Shown in pieces: positions 24,720 to 33,320 of a stretch of 64,000 nucleotides of DNA. The notes under the pieces were generated by a model, which saw only the letters and a list, made by a program, of their open reading frames with translations, was not told the DNA's origin and searched no databases. The stretch is from JACRLW01 sp046349595 (lineage in GTDB: Bacteria; Planctomycetota; UBA1135; UBA2386), in the NCBI GenBank assembly GCA_046349595.1, contig JAXMCA010000002.1, forward strand, positions 372,001-436,000, given 5' to 3'. The number at the start of each line of letters is the position of its first letter. Position 1 is the first letter of the stretch. A program made the position numbers and the translations under genes.

Positions 24720-25754
24720 TCAGCGCGACTGGAAGCGGTCCGCGAACTCGCGGCTGGCCTCGTCGAGCGAAGCGGCGACACGCGTCGGGTCCCACGTCAT
24801 CTGCCGGAACTTGCCGATCGAGAGGATCTGCTCGGCAGCGGGGCCCTTCACACCGGCACGCACCGGGATCTGCGCCGATTTCGCTGCCGCCAACAGACCT
24901 TCGACGCGCTCGCCGAGCACGAAGTCGATGAACTTCCGGCCGAGGTCGGCGTGCGGCGCGCCCTTGACCAGCGCGATCGAGTTCGGGATCAGCATCGTGC
25001 CGAAACCACCTTCCTGCTGGTCGGGGAACACCGCGGCGACCGGCTGCCCCTTCGAGAGCGCGACGTGGAAGTCGTCGGTGTCGGTCAGGGCGAAGGCGAC
25101 GCCGTCGATGTTGTCGGCCGTGGCCTTCATGGTCGCGCCGTTGCTCTGCAGCCACTTCACGTCGTTCTTCTCGAGCCCGTCGAGCCAGGCTCCGAACTTC
25201 TCCTTCCCCATCACCTCGCGCAGCGCCGCGAAGTGCGTGAGCGTGGTTCCCGTGAGCGGCTTGGCGATCGCGCACTTCCCCTTCCACTTCGGATCGGCGA
25301 AGTCCGTGAGCGACTTCGGCCAGGCGGCGCGGTCGGTGCCGAGGACCTTGGTGTTGACGATGATGATCCGCGCGCGCGCAGCGAAACCGGTCCAGAGTCC
25401 GGCGGCGTCCTTGAACTCCTCGGGGATGCTCGCCGCGCTCGGCGCGAAGTAGGGCTGCAGCAGCCCCTTCTGACCCAGGCGCACGGTCTGGGCCAGCTCG
25501 TTGTTCCAGAACACATCGCAGCGCGGGTGCGCGGCCTCTTCGACGAGCTGGCTCACGAGCCCGACGGTCTTGTTGGACTCGGTGTCGTAGTTGGCGTGGA
25601 CCGGGATGCCGGTCTCCTGCTGGAAGACGGCGACCAGCGCCTCGCTGTGTTCCTGGTCGAGAGCGCAGTACAGGGAGACCTCGGCCTTCTTGGCCGAGCA
25701 GCCGGACAGCAGGAGGGAGAGGCCGGCCAGGGCGACGAACGGGGTGCGGTTCAT
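24720..25754 (-). CDS. Iron(III)-type ABC transporter substrate-binding lipoprotein
   Basis: This 344-residue lipoprotein has a clear lipobox LLSGC with Cys19. The mature start VSLYCALDQEHSEALVAVFQQETG is typical of FbpA/FutA-type ferric or related anion-binding proteins: a YxAxDxxxxxxV start, a DVFWNNE block and later a QQEGGFGTMLIPNSIAL region. It would capture substrate outside the membrane and hand it to the permease encoded next. The ATG at 25754 is the first Met with a signal sequence behind it. Substrate specificity (Fe3+, phosphonate or polyamine) is not settled by these motifs, but the neighbouring heme protein favours iron. Confidence 0.88.
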   Translation of the reverse strand: MNRTPFVALAGLSLLLSGCSAKKAEVSLYCALDQEHSEALVAVFQQETGIPVHANYDTESNKTVGLVSQLVEEAAHPRCDVFWNNELAQTVRLGQKGLLQPYFAPSAASIPEEFKDAAGLWTGFAARARIIIVNTKVLGTDRAAWPKSLTDFADPKWKGKCAIAKPLTGTTLTHFAALREVMGKEKFGAWLDGLEKNDVKWLQSNGATMKATADNIDGVAFALTDTDDFHVALSKGQPVAAVFPDQQEGGFGTMLIPNSIALVKGAPHADLGRKFIDFVLGERVEGLLAAAKSAQIPVRAGVKGPAAEQILSIGKFRQMTWDPTRVAASLDEASREFADRFQSR

Positions 25755-25900
25755 GGGACGAGGGGTCGGGGGTACGGGAGCGGCGAGGATAGGCGCGGCC
25801 GGTCCGGAACCGAGGCGCGCGGCCATGGCAAGCACCATGCCTGCCGTGGATCGACGTGACGTCGGGCCGAGCGGGCCGACGGCGTTTCGGGATCGGAACG

Positions 25901-26614
25901 TCAGGCCGAAGCGCGCTTTTCGAGCCAGCCCTCGCGCGACTGGACACCGCCGGTCGCGGCGATGCGATCCATGATCGCGCGGGTCGCCGCCCGCAGGCGC
26001 TGGCGGCGATCGATCGGCCCCTGCTGCGCGAGCAGCTCGTCGATGCGGATCGGATCGGCGAAGCGCACGGTGACCCGCGCAGGACGCGGCAATCGCCCCG
26101 GTGGCATCGCTGCCGCGGCACCCTCGATGTGCGCGGCGATGATCGGAACGTCGTCGTCGAGCACCAGCGAGACGGCGCCCGGACTGCCGCACAGCATCGC
26201 GCCGTCGCGGCTGATCCCACCCTCGGGGAACACGGCGAGCACGTCACCGCGCTCCAGGACCCGGCGCGCGATGCGCAAGGGCTCGCGATTGGAGCCGCGC
26301 AGCGCGATCGGGATGCAGCGCACCCAGCGGTAGAACCAGCCGAGCATCGGGCTGCGGAAGTGCAGCGTCGTCATCATGAAGTAGACGCGCTGGCCGGCCG
26401 CGACGCCGAGGAGGATCGGATCGAGGAAGGAAGCGTGGTTGGCGACGAGCACGAAGGGGCCGTCGATCCGCGGCGGATTGACGACGCGCAGTCCGAAACA
26501 GACACGGACCACGAGCCAGGCGAAGGTGCGGAAGACCCACACCGTGACGCCATTCAGCCAGCCGGCGCGGTGCTCCGCGGGATGGCGCGGTCCGTCGTCG
26601 CGACGCGCAGCCAC
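25901..26614 (-). CDS. PlsC-like 1-acylglycerol-3-phosphate acyltransferase
   Basis: The 237-residue enzyme has the two acyltransferase blocks: NHASFLD, with H60 and D65 as the HX4D catalytic pair, and FPEGG at 129-133. Such enzymes transfer an acyl chain from acyl-ACP or acyl-CoA to lysophosphatidic acid or a similar lipid at the membrane. An N-terminal hydrophobic helix (about 23-41) probably anchors it. The start is set at the GTG at 26614, 11 nt after the upstream stop; no upstream ATG is suitable. The usual PlsC C-terminal part is short but complete. A 146-nt gap separates it from the ABC importer operon. Confidence 0.85.
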   Translation of the reverse strand: MAARRDDGPRHPAEHRAGWLNGVTVWVFRTFAWLVVRVCFGLRVVNPPRIDGPFVLVANHASFLDPILLGVAAGQRVYFMMTTLHFRSPMLGWFYRWVRCIPIALRGSNREPLRIARRVLERGDVLAVFPEGGISRDGAMLCGSPGAVSLVLDDDVPIIAAHIEGAAAAMPPGRLPRPARVTVRFADPIRIDELLAQQGPIDRRQRLRAATRAIMDRIAATGGVQSREGWLEKRASA

Positions 26615-26625
26615 GCTCGACTGCG

Positions 26626-27681
26626 TCAGCGCTTCGCCCACTCGCTGGTGGGATAGTCGCGACGCAGCACGGCGCGCAGACGCGCCGACATGCGCGCGGA
26701 GTCGTCTCCACCCCACTTGTCGGCCGACTGCGACGCCTTGAACAGGCACTCGGCGGTCACCTCCGGAGAGGCCTTCGGCACCTCGACGTAGACGCGGAGA
26801 TAGCCGAGCAGCGCGTCGAGATAGGGCCCCTTGTCGGAGGCGCTGCCGCGGCTGAACGCGGCATTGGCAACCCCGCGCAACGAGCTCGCGCGCACCACCG
26901 GATCGAGGTAGGGCTTGTCGAGGAGGTCCTTGAAGGTCTTCTCGGCATCGGCCGCCTTGTCGCCCTGCTCGTAGATCTCGCCCATCAGCATGCGGCAGCG
27001 ATTGGCGACGTTGGTGTAGCTGCCGGCCTCGTTCGCCAGGGCCTCGAAGTCGCGCAGCAGCTTCGGTCCGTCGGAGCCGCCCGCGATGGCCTGCGAGAGG
27101 AGCATGTAGTAGCGCGCCTCGAGCTGGAAGCCGTGCGGGTAGCCCTGCGTGTTGGCGGCCTCGTCGTAGCGCTTCGCCACCGACGCGGCTTCGCCGGCCT
27201 TGTCCTTGCCCTGCGCGCAGTAGTAGTCGAGCTTCGCGCGGTACATGACCGGCACGAAAGCCGAGTCGGGGTACTTCGTCGCCAGCTCCTCGTAGGTCGC
27301 GAAGGCTTCGCTGACCGAGCCGTTCTCGAGCAGGATGCGCGCCGCCTCGGAGTAGCCGAACTGGGCGAGGAAGGGCTCCTTCACGGTGCCGGCGATCTGG
27401 ATGAAGGTCTCCGGACCGGCGCCGCCGGTGCCTTCCGCGTAGGCGCGGCGATAGGTCTCCTTGACCTTCTCCACGCTGACCTCGGAGACGAGGTCCGAGT
27501 CGACCTGCTGGGTCTCGCCGCGGGCCTTGTACTCGAGCTTGCGCAGGTCGTAGTTGGTGACCGTGCACTGGTCGACGACCTTGCCGTCGATGAAGACGAT
27601 GCGGTCCTTCTGGGCCGACAGCGAGGCGACGAGGGCGACCGCGGCGACGGCGGCCCTGGCGAGGGGTCGAATGGGGATCAT
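26626..27681 (-). CDS. Secreted TPR-type repeat protein
   Basis: The 351-residue product starts with a signal peptide (MIPIRPLARAA..., cleavage near SLSAQ). A short beta segment with IVFIDGKVVDQ follows, and then helical repeats of TPR kind, for example ARILLENGSVSEAFATYEELA. A TPR-type fold fits but I cannot assign a named family. It may be a periplasmic adaptor. The ATG at 27681 was chosen because the signal peptide begins there; Met at 27720 would add an unneeded Pro-rich extension. Its stop lies 11 nt before the acyltransferase GTG, so both are probably co-transcribed. Confidence 0.65.
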   Translation of the reverse strand: MIPIRPLARAAVAAVALVASLSAQKDRIVFIDGKVVDQCTVTNYDLRKLEYKARGETQQVDSDLVSEVSVEKVKETYRRAYAEGTGGAGPETFIQIAGTVKEPFLAQFGYSEAARILLENGSVSEAFATYEELATKYPDSAFVPVMYRAKLDYYCAQGKDKAGEAASVAKRYDEAANTQGYPHGFQLEARYYMLLSQAIAGGSDGPKLLRDFEALANEAGSYTNVANRCRMLMGEIYEQGDKAADAEKTFKDLLDKPYLDPVVRASSLRGVANAAFSRGSASDKGPYLDALLGYLRVYVEVPKASPEVTAECLFKASQSADKWGGDDSARMSARLRAVLRRDYPTSEWAKR

Positions 27682-27764
27682 GGCGAGGGGTCGGGCCGAC
27701 TTCGGGGGGTGGAGGATCATGCCAGGGGGGCCCGGCACAGGCAACGACACCGCACCTCGGCGGT

Positions 27765-28664
27765 TCAGGCGCGGCCGGGCTCGAGCGGCTCGATGGCCGG
27801 CTCGACGGCCTCCGGCACCTCACGAGCACGCGAGGCGCCGCTGCGGCGCCGCGCCCGCCATGCCGCCTCGGCCGACTCGCCGGTGCGGCGCACCGAGATC
27901 AGCTCCCCCACCACCGCGACGGCGATCTCCTCGTGACTCCGCGCCCCGATGCACAGGCCGACCGGGCTGCGCACCGACGCCAGGAACTCCTCGCTCGCGG
28001 CGCCGCGTTCGCGCAGGTGGCGGAACAGGACCGCGCGCTTGGTCTTGCTCCCGATCATGCCCAGGAACTTGGCGCGCTCCCCCTTCGCATGCCGGGCCGC
28101 GATCGCCTCCAGCACCGCGCCGTCCTCGTGATGGCCGCGCGTGACGATCACCGCGTAGGTGTTGGCGCGGATCGGCATGCCGGCCACGGCGTCGGCGAAG
28201 GGGGCGACCACCGTGTCGTGGGCGGAGGGGAAACGATCGCGCGACGCGAAGCGCGCGCGGTCGTCGCACACCGTGACGCGGAACCCCGCGAGGGCCGCGA
28301 CCTCGCACAGGGCACGGCTGACATGGCCGCCGCCGAAGATCCAGAGAGCCGGCGTGGTGATCGGTTCCACGAACACGGTGAGCTCACCTCCGCACAGCAA
28401 CCCGGAGTCGGGCGAGTCGTGCTCCGTGAGGCGGAAGTCGAGGCTGCGCGGCATCTCGGTGCGGATGACCTCGCGCGCCGCCTCGTAGACCTCGGATTCC
28501 AGGCAGCCGCCGCCGACCGTGCCGAGGAAGGTGCCGTCCTCCAGCACCAGCAGTCGCATGGTCTCGCGTCCCGGGGTCGAGCCGCGCGTCGCCACGATCG
28601 TCGCGAGCGCAGCGGGGATGCCTTCACGCCGGACGCGCACGACCTCTTCGAAGATGTCCGCCAT
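27765..28664 (-). CDS. XdhC/CoxI family molybdenum-cofactor protein
   Basis: This 299-residue protein fits the XdhC family, which binds molybdenum cofactor and delivers it, usually in sulfurated form, to xanthine dehydrogenase-type enzymes. The N-terminal XdhC_CoxI domain has ATRGSTPGRETMRLLV and GGGCLESEVY. The C-terminal Rossmann-like domain has FGGGHVSRALCEVAALAGF and GMIGSKTKRAVLF. No xdhA, xdhB or other molybdenum hydroxylase gene lies in the window, so it is an orphan here. The ATG at 28664 is the family start. The C-terminal 40 residues are Arg/Glu/Ala-rich and not conserved. Confidence 0.9.
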   Translation of the reverse strand: MADIFEEVVRVRREGIPAALATIVATRGSTPGRETMRLLVLEDGTFLGTVGGGCLESEVYEAAREVIRTEMPRSLDFRLTEHDSPDSGLLCGGELTVFVEPITTPALWIFGGGHVSRALCEVAALAGFRVTVCDDRARFASRDRFPSAHDTVVAPFADAVAGMPIRANTYAVIVTRGHHEDGAVLEAIAARHAKGERAKFLGMIGSKTKRAVLFRHLRERGAASEEFLASVRSPVGLCIGARSHEEIAVAVVGELISVRRTGESAEAAWRARRRSGASRAREVPEAVEPAIEPLEPGRA

Positions 28665-28720
28665 GCGAGGGGGGCGGATGATACGCGGCCGCGCTTCACC
28701 CGCGCGAGCGGCACCGCTCA

Positions 28721-28751
28721 GAGCGCGAGAAACCATCGGTCTCTCGGGCTC
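28721..28751 (-). terminator. Strong hairpin downstream of the small membrane-protein gene
   Basis: A 14-bp stem (28721-28734 paired with 28738-28751, loop 3 nt, one mismatch and one G-U) immediately follows the copy-B repeat in the transcript of the gene at 28819-29247. There is no clear U-tract, so it may be an RNA-stability or transcription-pausing structure and not a strict intrinsic terminator. It separates that gene from the XdhC gene. Confidence 0.5.
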
Positions 28752-28753
28752 TG

Positions 28754-28818
28754 CGTGGCCGCGCATGCGGCCACCAGTGAGCATCTGAGGCCCGTATCAT
28801 GGATTCCTTCTAGGGCCC
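28754..28818 (-). repeat. Dispersed 3' repeat, copy B, with terminal 8-bp hairpin
   Basis: Read on the minus strand, this 65-nt element begins right after the TGA of the membrane-protein gene, exactly as copy A begins after the FkbM TGA. It contains GATACGGG and CAGATGCTC and ends in the stem GTGGCCGC-ATGC-GCGGCCAC (28755-28774). The stem is identical to that of copy A and the loop differs by one base. The two host genes are unrelated, so the repeat is not part of a duplicated gene. Confidence 0.85.
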
Positions 28819-29247
28819 TCAGGCGGAACGGCTGCGACGATCGGATTCCAGCTCGCGGATCGCGATCGGCAGGGTGATGAACGCGAACCCGAGGGAACCC
28901 ACGATCAATCCGGCCTCCGTCTCGCCGCGTCCGCCGTGCAGAAGCAGGCCGATCCCAAGGAACAGGCCGATCCAGCCGATCGCGAACACGAAGCGGGATC
29001 CCGACGAGAAGGGACGGGCCGCGGCGGAGGGGGCGGACGGCGGCGTGTGGGCCGGCCGGCGGGTCAGCTCGTCCATCGCCCTCTGCTGCGCGGCTCCATC
29101 CAGGCGTCCGGTGCGCAATTGCTCCTCCAGGATCCGGATCCGCTCGCGTCGCTCTTTCGCCCGATTGCTGATCACCGACAGCACGATGACGAACATGAAG
29201 ATGGTGGTCAGCATGACGAAGAAGTCGGAGGAGACGTACGAGAGCAT
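28819..29247 (-). CDS. Small membrane protein with cytoplasmic coiled-coil loop
   Basis: The 142-residue protein has one N-terminal membrane segment (about 7-27, FFVMLTTIFMFVIVLSVI). A highly charged helical loop follows (RAKERRERIRILEEQLRTGR...), then a Pro/Ala/Ser linker and two further membrane segments near 90-105 and 113-131. It resembles small envelope proteins of unknown function with three transmembrane helices; I do not recognise a family. The ATG at 29247 starts the first membrane helix. A dispersed repeat and a strong hairpin follow its stop. The upstream HAD gene on the same strand is 56 nt away. Confidence 0.6.
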   Translation of the reverse strand: MLSYVSSDFFVMLTTIFMFVIVLSVISNRAKERRERIRILEEQLRTGRLDGAAQQRAMDELTRRPAHTPPSAPSAAARPFSSGSRFVFAIGWIGLFLGIGLLLHGGRGETEAGLIVGSLGFAFITLPIAIRELESDRRSRSA

Positions 29248-29303
29248 CGCGGCAGTTCGCTGACGGGGAGGACGGGGGGCCCGGCTGCGGCCCGGCGCGG
29301 AGA

Positions 29304-30011
29304 TTATTCGGTCGGTGGCGACACCGCCCGGTCCTTGCCGGCGCGGAGCCCGATCAAGGCGCGGAACTGGTCGGGATCCCCCGACCACACCGCCTCGGCC
29401 TCGATGCTCAGATCGCAACGGTCGTTGCTGCGCCAGATGAACGGGAGGCCCGCGGCGCGCGCGGCCTCCAGATCGGGCTCGCGATCGCCGACCATGACGG
29501 GCCGCCGCGCAGCGAAGGTCCGCACCGCGGCGCGCAGCATGCCGGTCTTGTCCATGCCGCCCTCCGAATCCAGGCAGAACTGGGCGTCGGTCAGCGCTCC
29601 GAGTCCCTGGCCGAAGCGCTGGGCGTCCATGTAGGTCTGGCGGCAGTTGCTGGCGAGAGCCAGCCTGACCCCGGCCGCACGCAACCCGACGAGCAGCTCG
29701 CGTACACCGGGGAACAGGTGGTCGCGGCCGGAGTGCAGCTCCTCGACCTCCATCGGTAGGACCACGCTGCGCAGCTCGGCCCAGCGGTGGCGGTGGGACT
29801 CGGGAAGGAAGGGTCCCCACACGCCGATGTCCTTCATGCCGACCACCGCACAGGCGGCGCGGTCGTCCGGCATCAGGACCTCGATACCGGTGAGTTCGGC
29901 GAAGCGACGGAGTCCGCGGCGAATCAGCGGCGCCCACCAGCGGAAGGCGTCGTGCAAGGTCCCGTCGACGTCGAACACGATCAGGTCCGGCGGGGTCGGC
30001 AGGACGCTCAT
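29304..30011 (-). CDS. HAD family hydrolase (phosphatase)
   Basis: This 235-residue member of the haloacid dehalogenase superfamily has all core motifs: DVDGT with nucleophile D14 and acid/base D16, ASN for phosphate contact, the lysine of DKTGM, and the acidic GDREPD. A helical cap lies between motifs 1 and 2, as in phosphoglycolate-phosphatase-like enzymes. The substrate is unknown. Its ATG at 30011 overlaps the stop of an ExbD-like lipoprotein gene by ATGA, so both should be translated from one message. The 3' neighbour is the small membrane protein. Confidence 0.88.
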   Translation of the reverse strand: MSVLPTPPDLIVFDVDGTLHDAFRWWAPLIRRGLRRFAELTGIEVLMPDDRAACAVVGMKDIGVWGPFLPESHRHRWAELRSVVLPMEVEELHSGRDHLFPGVRELLVGLRAAGVRLALASNCRQTYMDAQRFGQGLGALTDAQFCLDSEGGMDKTGMLRAAVRTFAARRPVMVGDREPDLEAARAAGLPFIWRSNDRCDLSIEAEAVWSGDPDQFRALIGLRAGKDRAVSPPTE

Positions 30012-30349
30012 CCCTGTTCCAGCTCCATGTAGAGGACACCCGCGTCGTAGGCCTCGGATCGCAGTCGTTTGATGACGCTCCCGAGTCGCTGGTCCGCGTC
30101 GGGTGCGAAGTGGATCCTCAGCCAGGGCAACTGCTCCGGATCACCGGATGCCGCGCGGCAGCGCAGCCGGAGTTCGTAGACGAAGGCCTCGAAGTTCAGG
30201 GTGCGATCCCCGATCTCGACACGGCCGTCGGGGAGGATGCGGAGGTCCAACGCGGGGCGATCGGGTCGATCGACGGTCCCTCCCGGCGGCGCGGAGGACG
30301 CACAGGCGGCGAGCAGCGCGGCGCACATGGACCATGGGATCCTGGTCAT
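30008..30349 (-). CDS. Small lipoprotein with ExbD/TolR-like periplasmic fold
   Basis: The 113-residue product has a signal sequence ending in lipobox LAAC (Cys16). The rest follows the pattern of the periplasmic domain of ExbD/TolR: a strand with LDLRILPDGRVEIG, a helix, a strand with WLRIHFAPDA, a helix with LGSVIKRLRSEAYDAG and a closing strand VLYMELEQ. Unlike real ExbD there is no transmembrane helix with the catalytic Asp, so it cannot be a motor subunit alone. The assignment rests on this strand-helix pattern only. It is coupled to the HAD gene (ATGA) and is divergent from the flavin oxidoreductase gene. Confidence 0.5.
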   Translation of the reverse strand: MTRIPWSMCAALLAACASSAPPGGTVDRPDRPALDLRILPDGRVEIGDRTLNFEAFVYELRLRCRAASGDPEQLPWLRIHFAPDADQRLGSVIKRLRSEAYDAGVLYMELEQG

Positions 30350-30414
30350 CGCGGCATGATGCGCAGCGACGTCGCGCGATGCACGCCGCCCGCCCTATCC
30401 TGCGCGTCACGACG

Positions 30415-31884
30415 ATGCCCGAACCGGAACACGTCCACTGGCACGACTTGCCGGACACCACCTGGCCGGATGCCGACTCCGCGCGGGCGTCGCTGCTGTT
30501 CGGCCCGATCGATGTCGGCCCCCTGCGTTGCCGCACCCGGACCTGGGTCCCGGCGATGGTGCCGTGGCGCGCCACCGAGGACGGCGAGGTCACCGACGAC
30601 GTGATCGACTGGTACACGCGCTTCGCACAGGGCTTGCCCGGCGTGCTGGTGGTCGAGGCGACCGGGATCCGCGACGTGCCGAGCGGCCCGCTGCTGCGTG
30701 CGTCGCACGCGCGTTTCGTCCCCGGTCTCCGGCGCCTCGTCGATGCGGTCCGCGACGCGAGCGGCGGCAGGACACGCCTGCTGCTGCAGATCATCGACTT
30801 CCTGGCGATCCGTCGTCGCCCGCAGAAGGAGCGCTACTTCACCCGGTTCCTGCGCATCGGATCGCATCACGCGGCGGCTCTCGCGACGCTCGGCGTACTC
30901 GACTCCACCGCCGACGAGTCCGCGGTCCGCGGTGCGCTGGTCGCCCTCGACGACGTCACCCTCGCCTCCGTGCTCACCCCACGCGAGTTCCGCGACTACG
31001 CCTTCGGCTACCGCGAGCAGGTCGGCGACACCCATCTGCCGCACGTGGCGGAGCTGCCGCGCGTGCTACCGGGGCTGTTCGCGGACGCCGCGGAGCGCGC
31101 ATGCGAATCGGGATTCGACGGCGTCGAACTCCACTACGCGCACGCCTACACCATGGCATCGTTCCTGTCGCGCACCAACCAGCGCGACGACGGCTACGGC
31201 GGCGCGAAGGATCATCGCGTGCGCCTCCCGCTCGAGGTGTTCCGCGCGGTGCGCGCGCGCGTCGGCGAGCGCTTCGCCGTCGGCTGCCGGATGCTCGGCG
31301 ACGAGGTCATCCGCGGTGGCTCGCGGATCGACGACGCTGTGTGGTTCGCGCGTGAGTTCGCACGCGCCGGCTTCGACTTCGTGTCGGTGTCCAAGGGCGG
31401 GCGCTTCGAGGACGCACGACAGCCGCAGGTCGGCGAGGCGGCGTACCCCTACACCGGACCAAGCGGGCACGAGTGCATGCCTCACGTGCGCAGCGACGAG
31501 CGCGGACCCTTCGGCCGCAACCTCCATCTCGCGGCGGCGATCCGCGGCGCCATCGTCGCCGACGGTCTGCACACGCCGGTGGTCGGAGCCGGCGGGATCG
31601 CGACCTTCGCGCGCGCCGAAGCCGCGCTGCGCAATGGCGAATGCGACATCGTCGCGGCCGCGCGCCAATCGCTCGCCGATCCGGACTGGTGGCTGAAGGT
31701 CGAGTCCGGATGCGGCGAGCAGGTGCGACGCTGCAAGTTCACCAACTACTGCGAGGGACTCGACCAGCGCCACAAACAGGTGACCTGCCAGCTCTGGGAT
31801 CGCGACTTCGCCGACGACCCGCAGACGAAGCGATCGAACGACGGGAAGCGTCGACTCGTCGCGCCGCCCTGGCAACGCCCCTGA
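30415..31884 (+). CDS. Old yellow enzyme-family NADH:flavin oxidoreductase
   Basis: The 489-residue flavoenzyme has the old-yellow-enzyme TIM barrel. GVELHYAHAYTMASFLSRTN QRDDGYGG is the conserved His/Tyr substrate and FMN block; RLPLEVFRAVRARVG follows, and GAGGIATFARAEAALRNG near the end contacts the FMN phosphate. The tail has a cysteine group, CKFTNYCEG and TCQLWDRD. In the enoate-reductase branch similar cysteines bind an iron-sulfur cluster, but the spacing here is not the classic one. It probably reduces an enoate or a similar substrate with NAD(P)H. ATG 30415 is preferred; Met at 30379 would add 12 residues. The stop abuts the convergent acyltransferase stop. Confidence 0.88.
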   Translation: MPEPEHVHWHDLPDTTWPDADSARASLLFGPIDVGPLRCRTRTWVPAMVPWRATEDGEVTDDVIDWYTRFAQGLPGVLVVEATGIRDVPSGPLLRASHARFVPGLRRLVDAVRDASGGRTRLLLQIIDFLAIRRRPQKERYFTRFLRIGSHHAAALATLGVLDSTADESAVRGALVALDDVTLASVLTPREFRDYAFGYREQVGDTHLPHVAELPRVLPGLFADAAERACESGFDGVELHYAHAYTMASFLSRTNQRDDGYGGAKDHRVRLPLEVFRAVRARVGERFAVGCRMLGDEVIRGGSRIDDAVWFAREFARAGFDFVSVSKGGRFEDARQPQVGEAAYPYTGPSGHECMPHVRSDERGPFGRNLHLAAAIRGAIVADGLHTPVVGAGGIATFARAEAALRNGECDIVAAARQSLADPDWWLKVESGCGEQVRRCKFTNYCEGLDQRHKQVTCQLWDRDFADDPQTKRSNDGKRRLVAPPWQRP

Positions 31885-33009
31885 TCAGGCGTTGGGGACC
31901 AGCACGCGCGACACGATCGGCGTGCTGCGCACCCATCGGCCGACCTGCGTGAGCATCCGGTCGAAGACGCGTCGGTAGGGCTCCTTGCGGTGTTCGGTGA
32001 GGGTCCCGAGCACCATCACCGCGACCAGGACCGCGCACGCGATCGCGGCCACGTGCACGGCGTTGCCCCGGTCGTAGTCGAACACGTTGCGCGCGAACAG
32101 CAGCAACGGTGCGTGCATCAGGTACAGGCTGAAGGTGAAGGACGCGAAGTAGCGGATCGAACGATGCAGGATGGTCGGGACCTGCAGGTGTGCGTGGCCC
32201 AGGGCGTGGAGATGGATCACCGCGAACACCGCGACGACGTAGTCGTGCAGCCAGTTCTGGGCGCTACCGAGCGGCGTCTTCTCGGTCCCGCCGAAGGGGA
32301 CGTTGCCTGCGGTCGAGAGCACGGCTTCGAGTCCCGAGAGCTTGTAGGCAACATAGCCGACGACCGACGCCGCCATCAGCACGCGCGCGGTCGTCGGCGT
32401 GAGCACGACGCGATCGCGGTTGCGCCACAGCAACGCGCCGATGCCCCAGATCGGCGCGAGCAACCACAGCTTGAACCCGACGAACGCGAGCCCGAGCGCG
32501 AGCAGCACGAAGCGTCGCGTACCCCGATAGAAGGTCAGCAACGCGAACAGCAGGTAGTACCACGCCTCGTAGCCGAGCGACCACCACGGCACGTTCGAGC
32601 AGGGCGGCTCCGAGAACATCCACAGCTCGCCGAAGAAGCCGAGCTCGAAGGGGACGTAGAGCCACAGCTTGCCGAGCTGATAGGAGTCCTCGTAGCCGTC
32701 CGGAGCGTGCCGCACACCGATCACCGCGAGCGTGTAGGTCAGCAGGATCGCCGGCACGGCGACGGAGTAGAGACGTGCCGCGCGGGCCGTGACGTAGTCC
32801 TTCAGGTTCGCGTGCCGCGAATCGGTCGTGTAGGCGATCACGAAGCCCGACAGGACGAAGAACAGCACCACCGAGTCGTGGCCGAGTTCGGGGATCCAGC
32901 CGGCGATGTCCGGGGTCGCGACGCCGAACAGTTTGATGTGCGCGACGAACACCGCGAACGACGCGAGCGCGCGCAGGAGGTCCAGCCACAGGGAGACGTC
33001 CTTCCGCAT
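31885..33009 (-). CDS. Acyltransferase 3 family membrane protein
   Basis: This 374-residue polytopic protein starts with the acyltransferase-3 signature LWLDLLRALASFAVFVAH, including an Arg and a His in the first helix region thought to be catalytic. About ten hydrophobic segments follow. The VVLFFVLSGFVIAY block and the ending FASFTFSLYLMHAPLL are typical. Such enzymes O-acetylate or otherwise acylate sugars of exopolysaccharide, lipopolysaccharide or peptidoglycan at the cytoplasmic membrane. The substrate cannot be told. The ATG at 33009 begins the signature. The upstream 311-nt region toward the divergent secreted protein carries no gene. Confidence 0.9.
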   Translation of the reverse strand: MRKDVSLWLDLLRALASFAVFVAHIKLFGVATPDIAGWIPELGHDSVVLFFVLSGFVIAYTTDSRHANLKDYVTARAARLYSVAVPAILLTYTLAVIGVRHAPDGYEDSYQLGKLWLYVPFELGFFGELWMFSEPPCSNVPWWSLGYEAWYYLLFALLTFYRGTRRFVLLALGLAFVGFKLWLLAPIWGIGALLWRNRDRVVLTPTTARVLMAASVVGYVAYKLSGLEAVLSTAGNVPFGGTEKTPLGSAQNWLHDYVVAVFAVIHLHALGHAHLQVPTILHRSIRYFASFTFSLYLMHAPLLLFARNVFDYDRGNAVHVAAIACAVLVAVMVLGTLTEHRKEPYRRVFDRMLTQVGRWVRSTPIVSRVLVPNA

Positions 33010-33320
33010 GGCTTCCTGGTCTCAGCGCGCGCAGCGCGAACCGTTTCGGACGCCGGGAATCGAGGCGGGGCGGGACATCGCGGCAGGGGTCGGGTCCGGG
33101 AGGATACCTCGCGATCGGCGCCCAGGACCCCTTCGACCGGGCTGCCGTACCGATCGTTGCAGGATGCGACAGCAACATCACGGACCGCAGCGAGCCGAGC
33201 ATCCTGGGCGCTCCTGGTCGGCACGCAGCGTCGACGCCGCGAGCCTTGGGTCGGATCGTGCCGGATGCCGATCCAGGACCGAAGCTCCCGTCGCATCGGC
33301 GGTCGGGATCGGAGTCCGGA
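33010..33320. other. 311-nt divergent intergenic region
   Basis: This stretch separates the divergent acyltransferase-3 and secreted-protein genes. I see no convincing coding frame, tRNA or repeat copy. The only clear signal is the Shine-Dalgarno GGAG at 33311-33314, six nt before the ATG at 33321. Promoters for both genes should lie here but I cannot place them. Confidence 0.5.
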
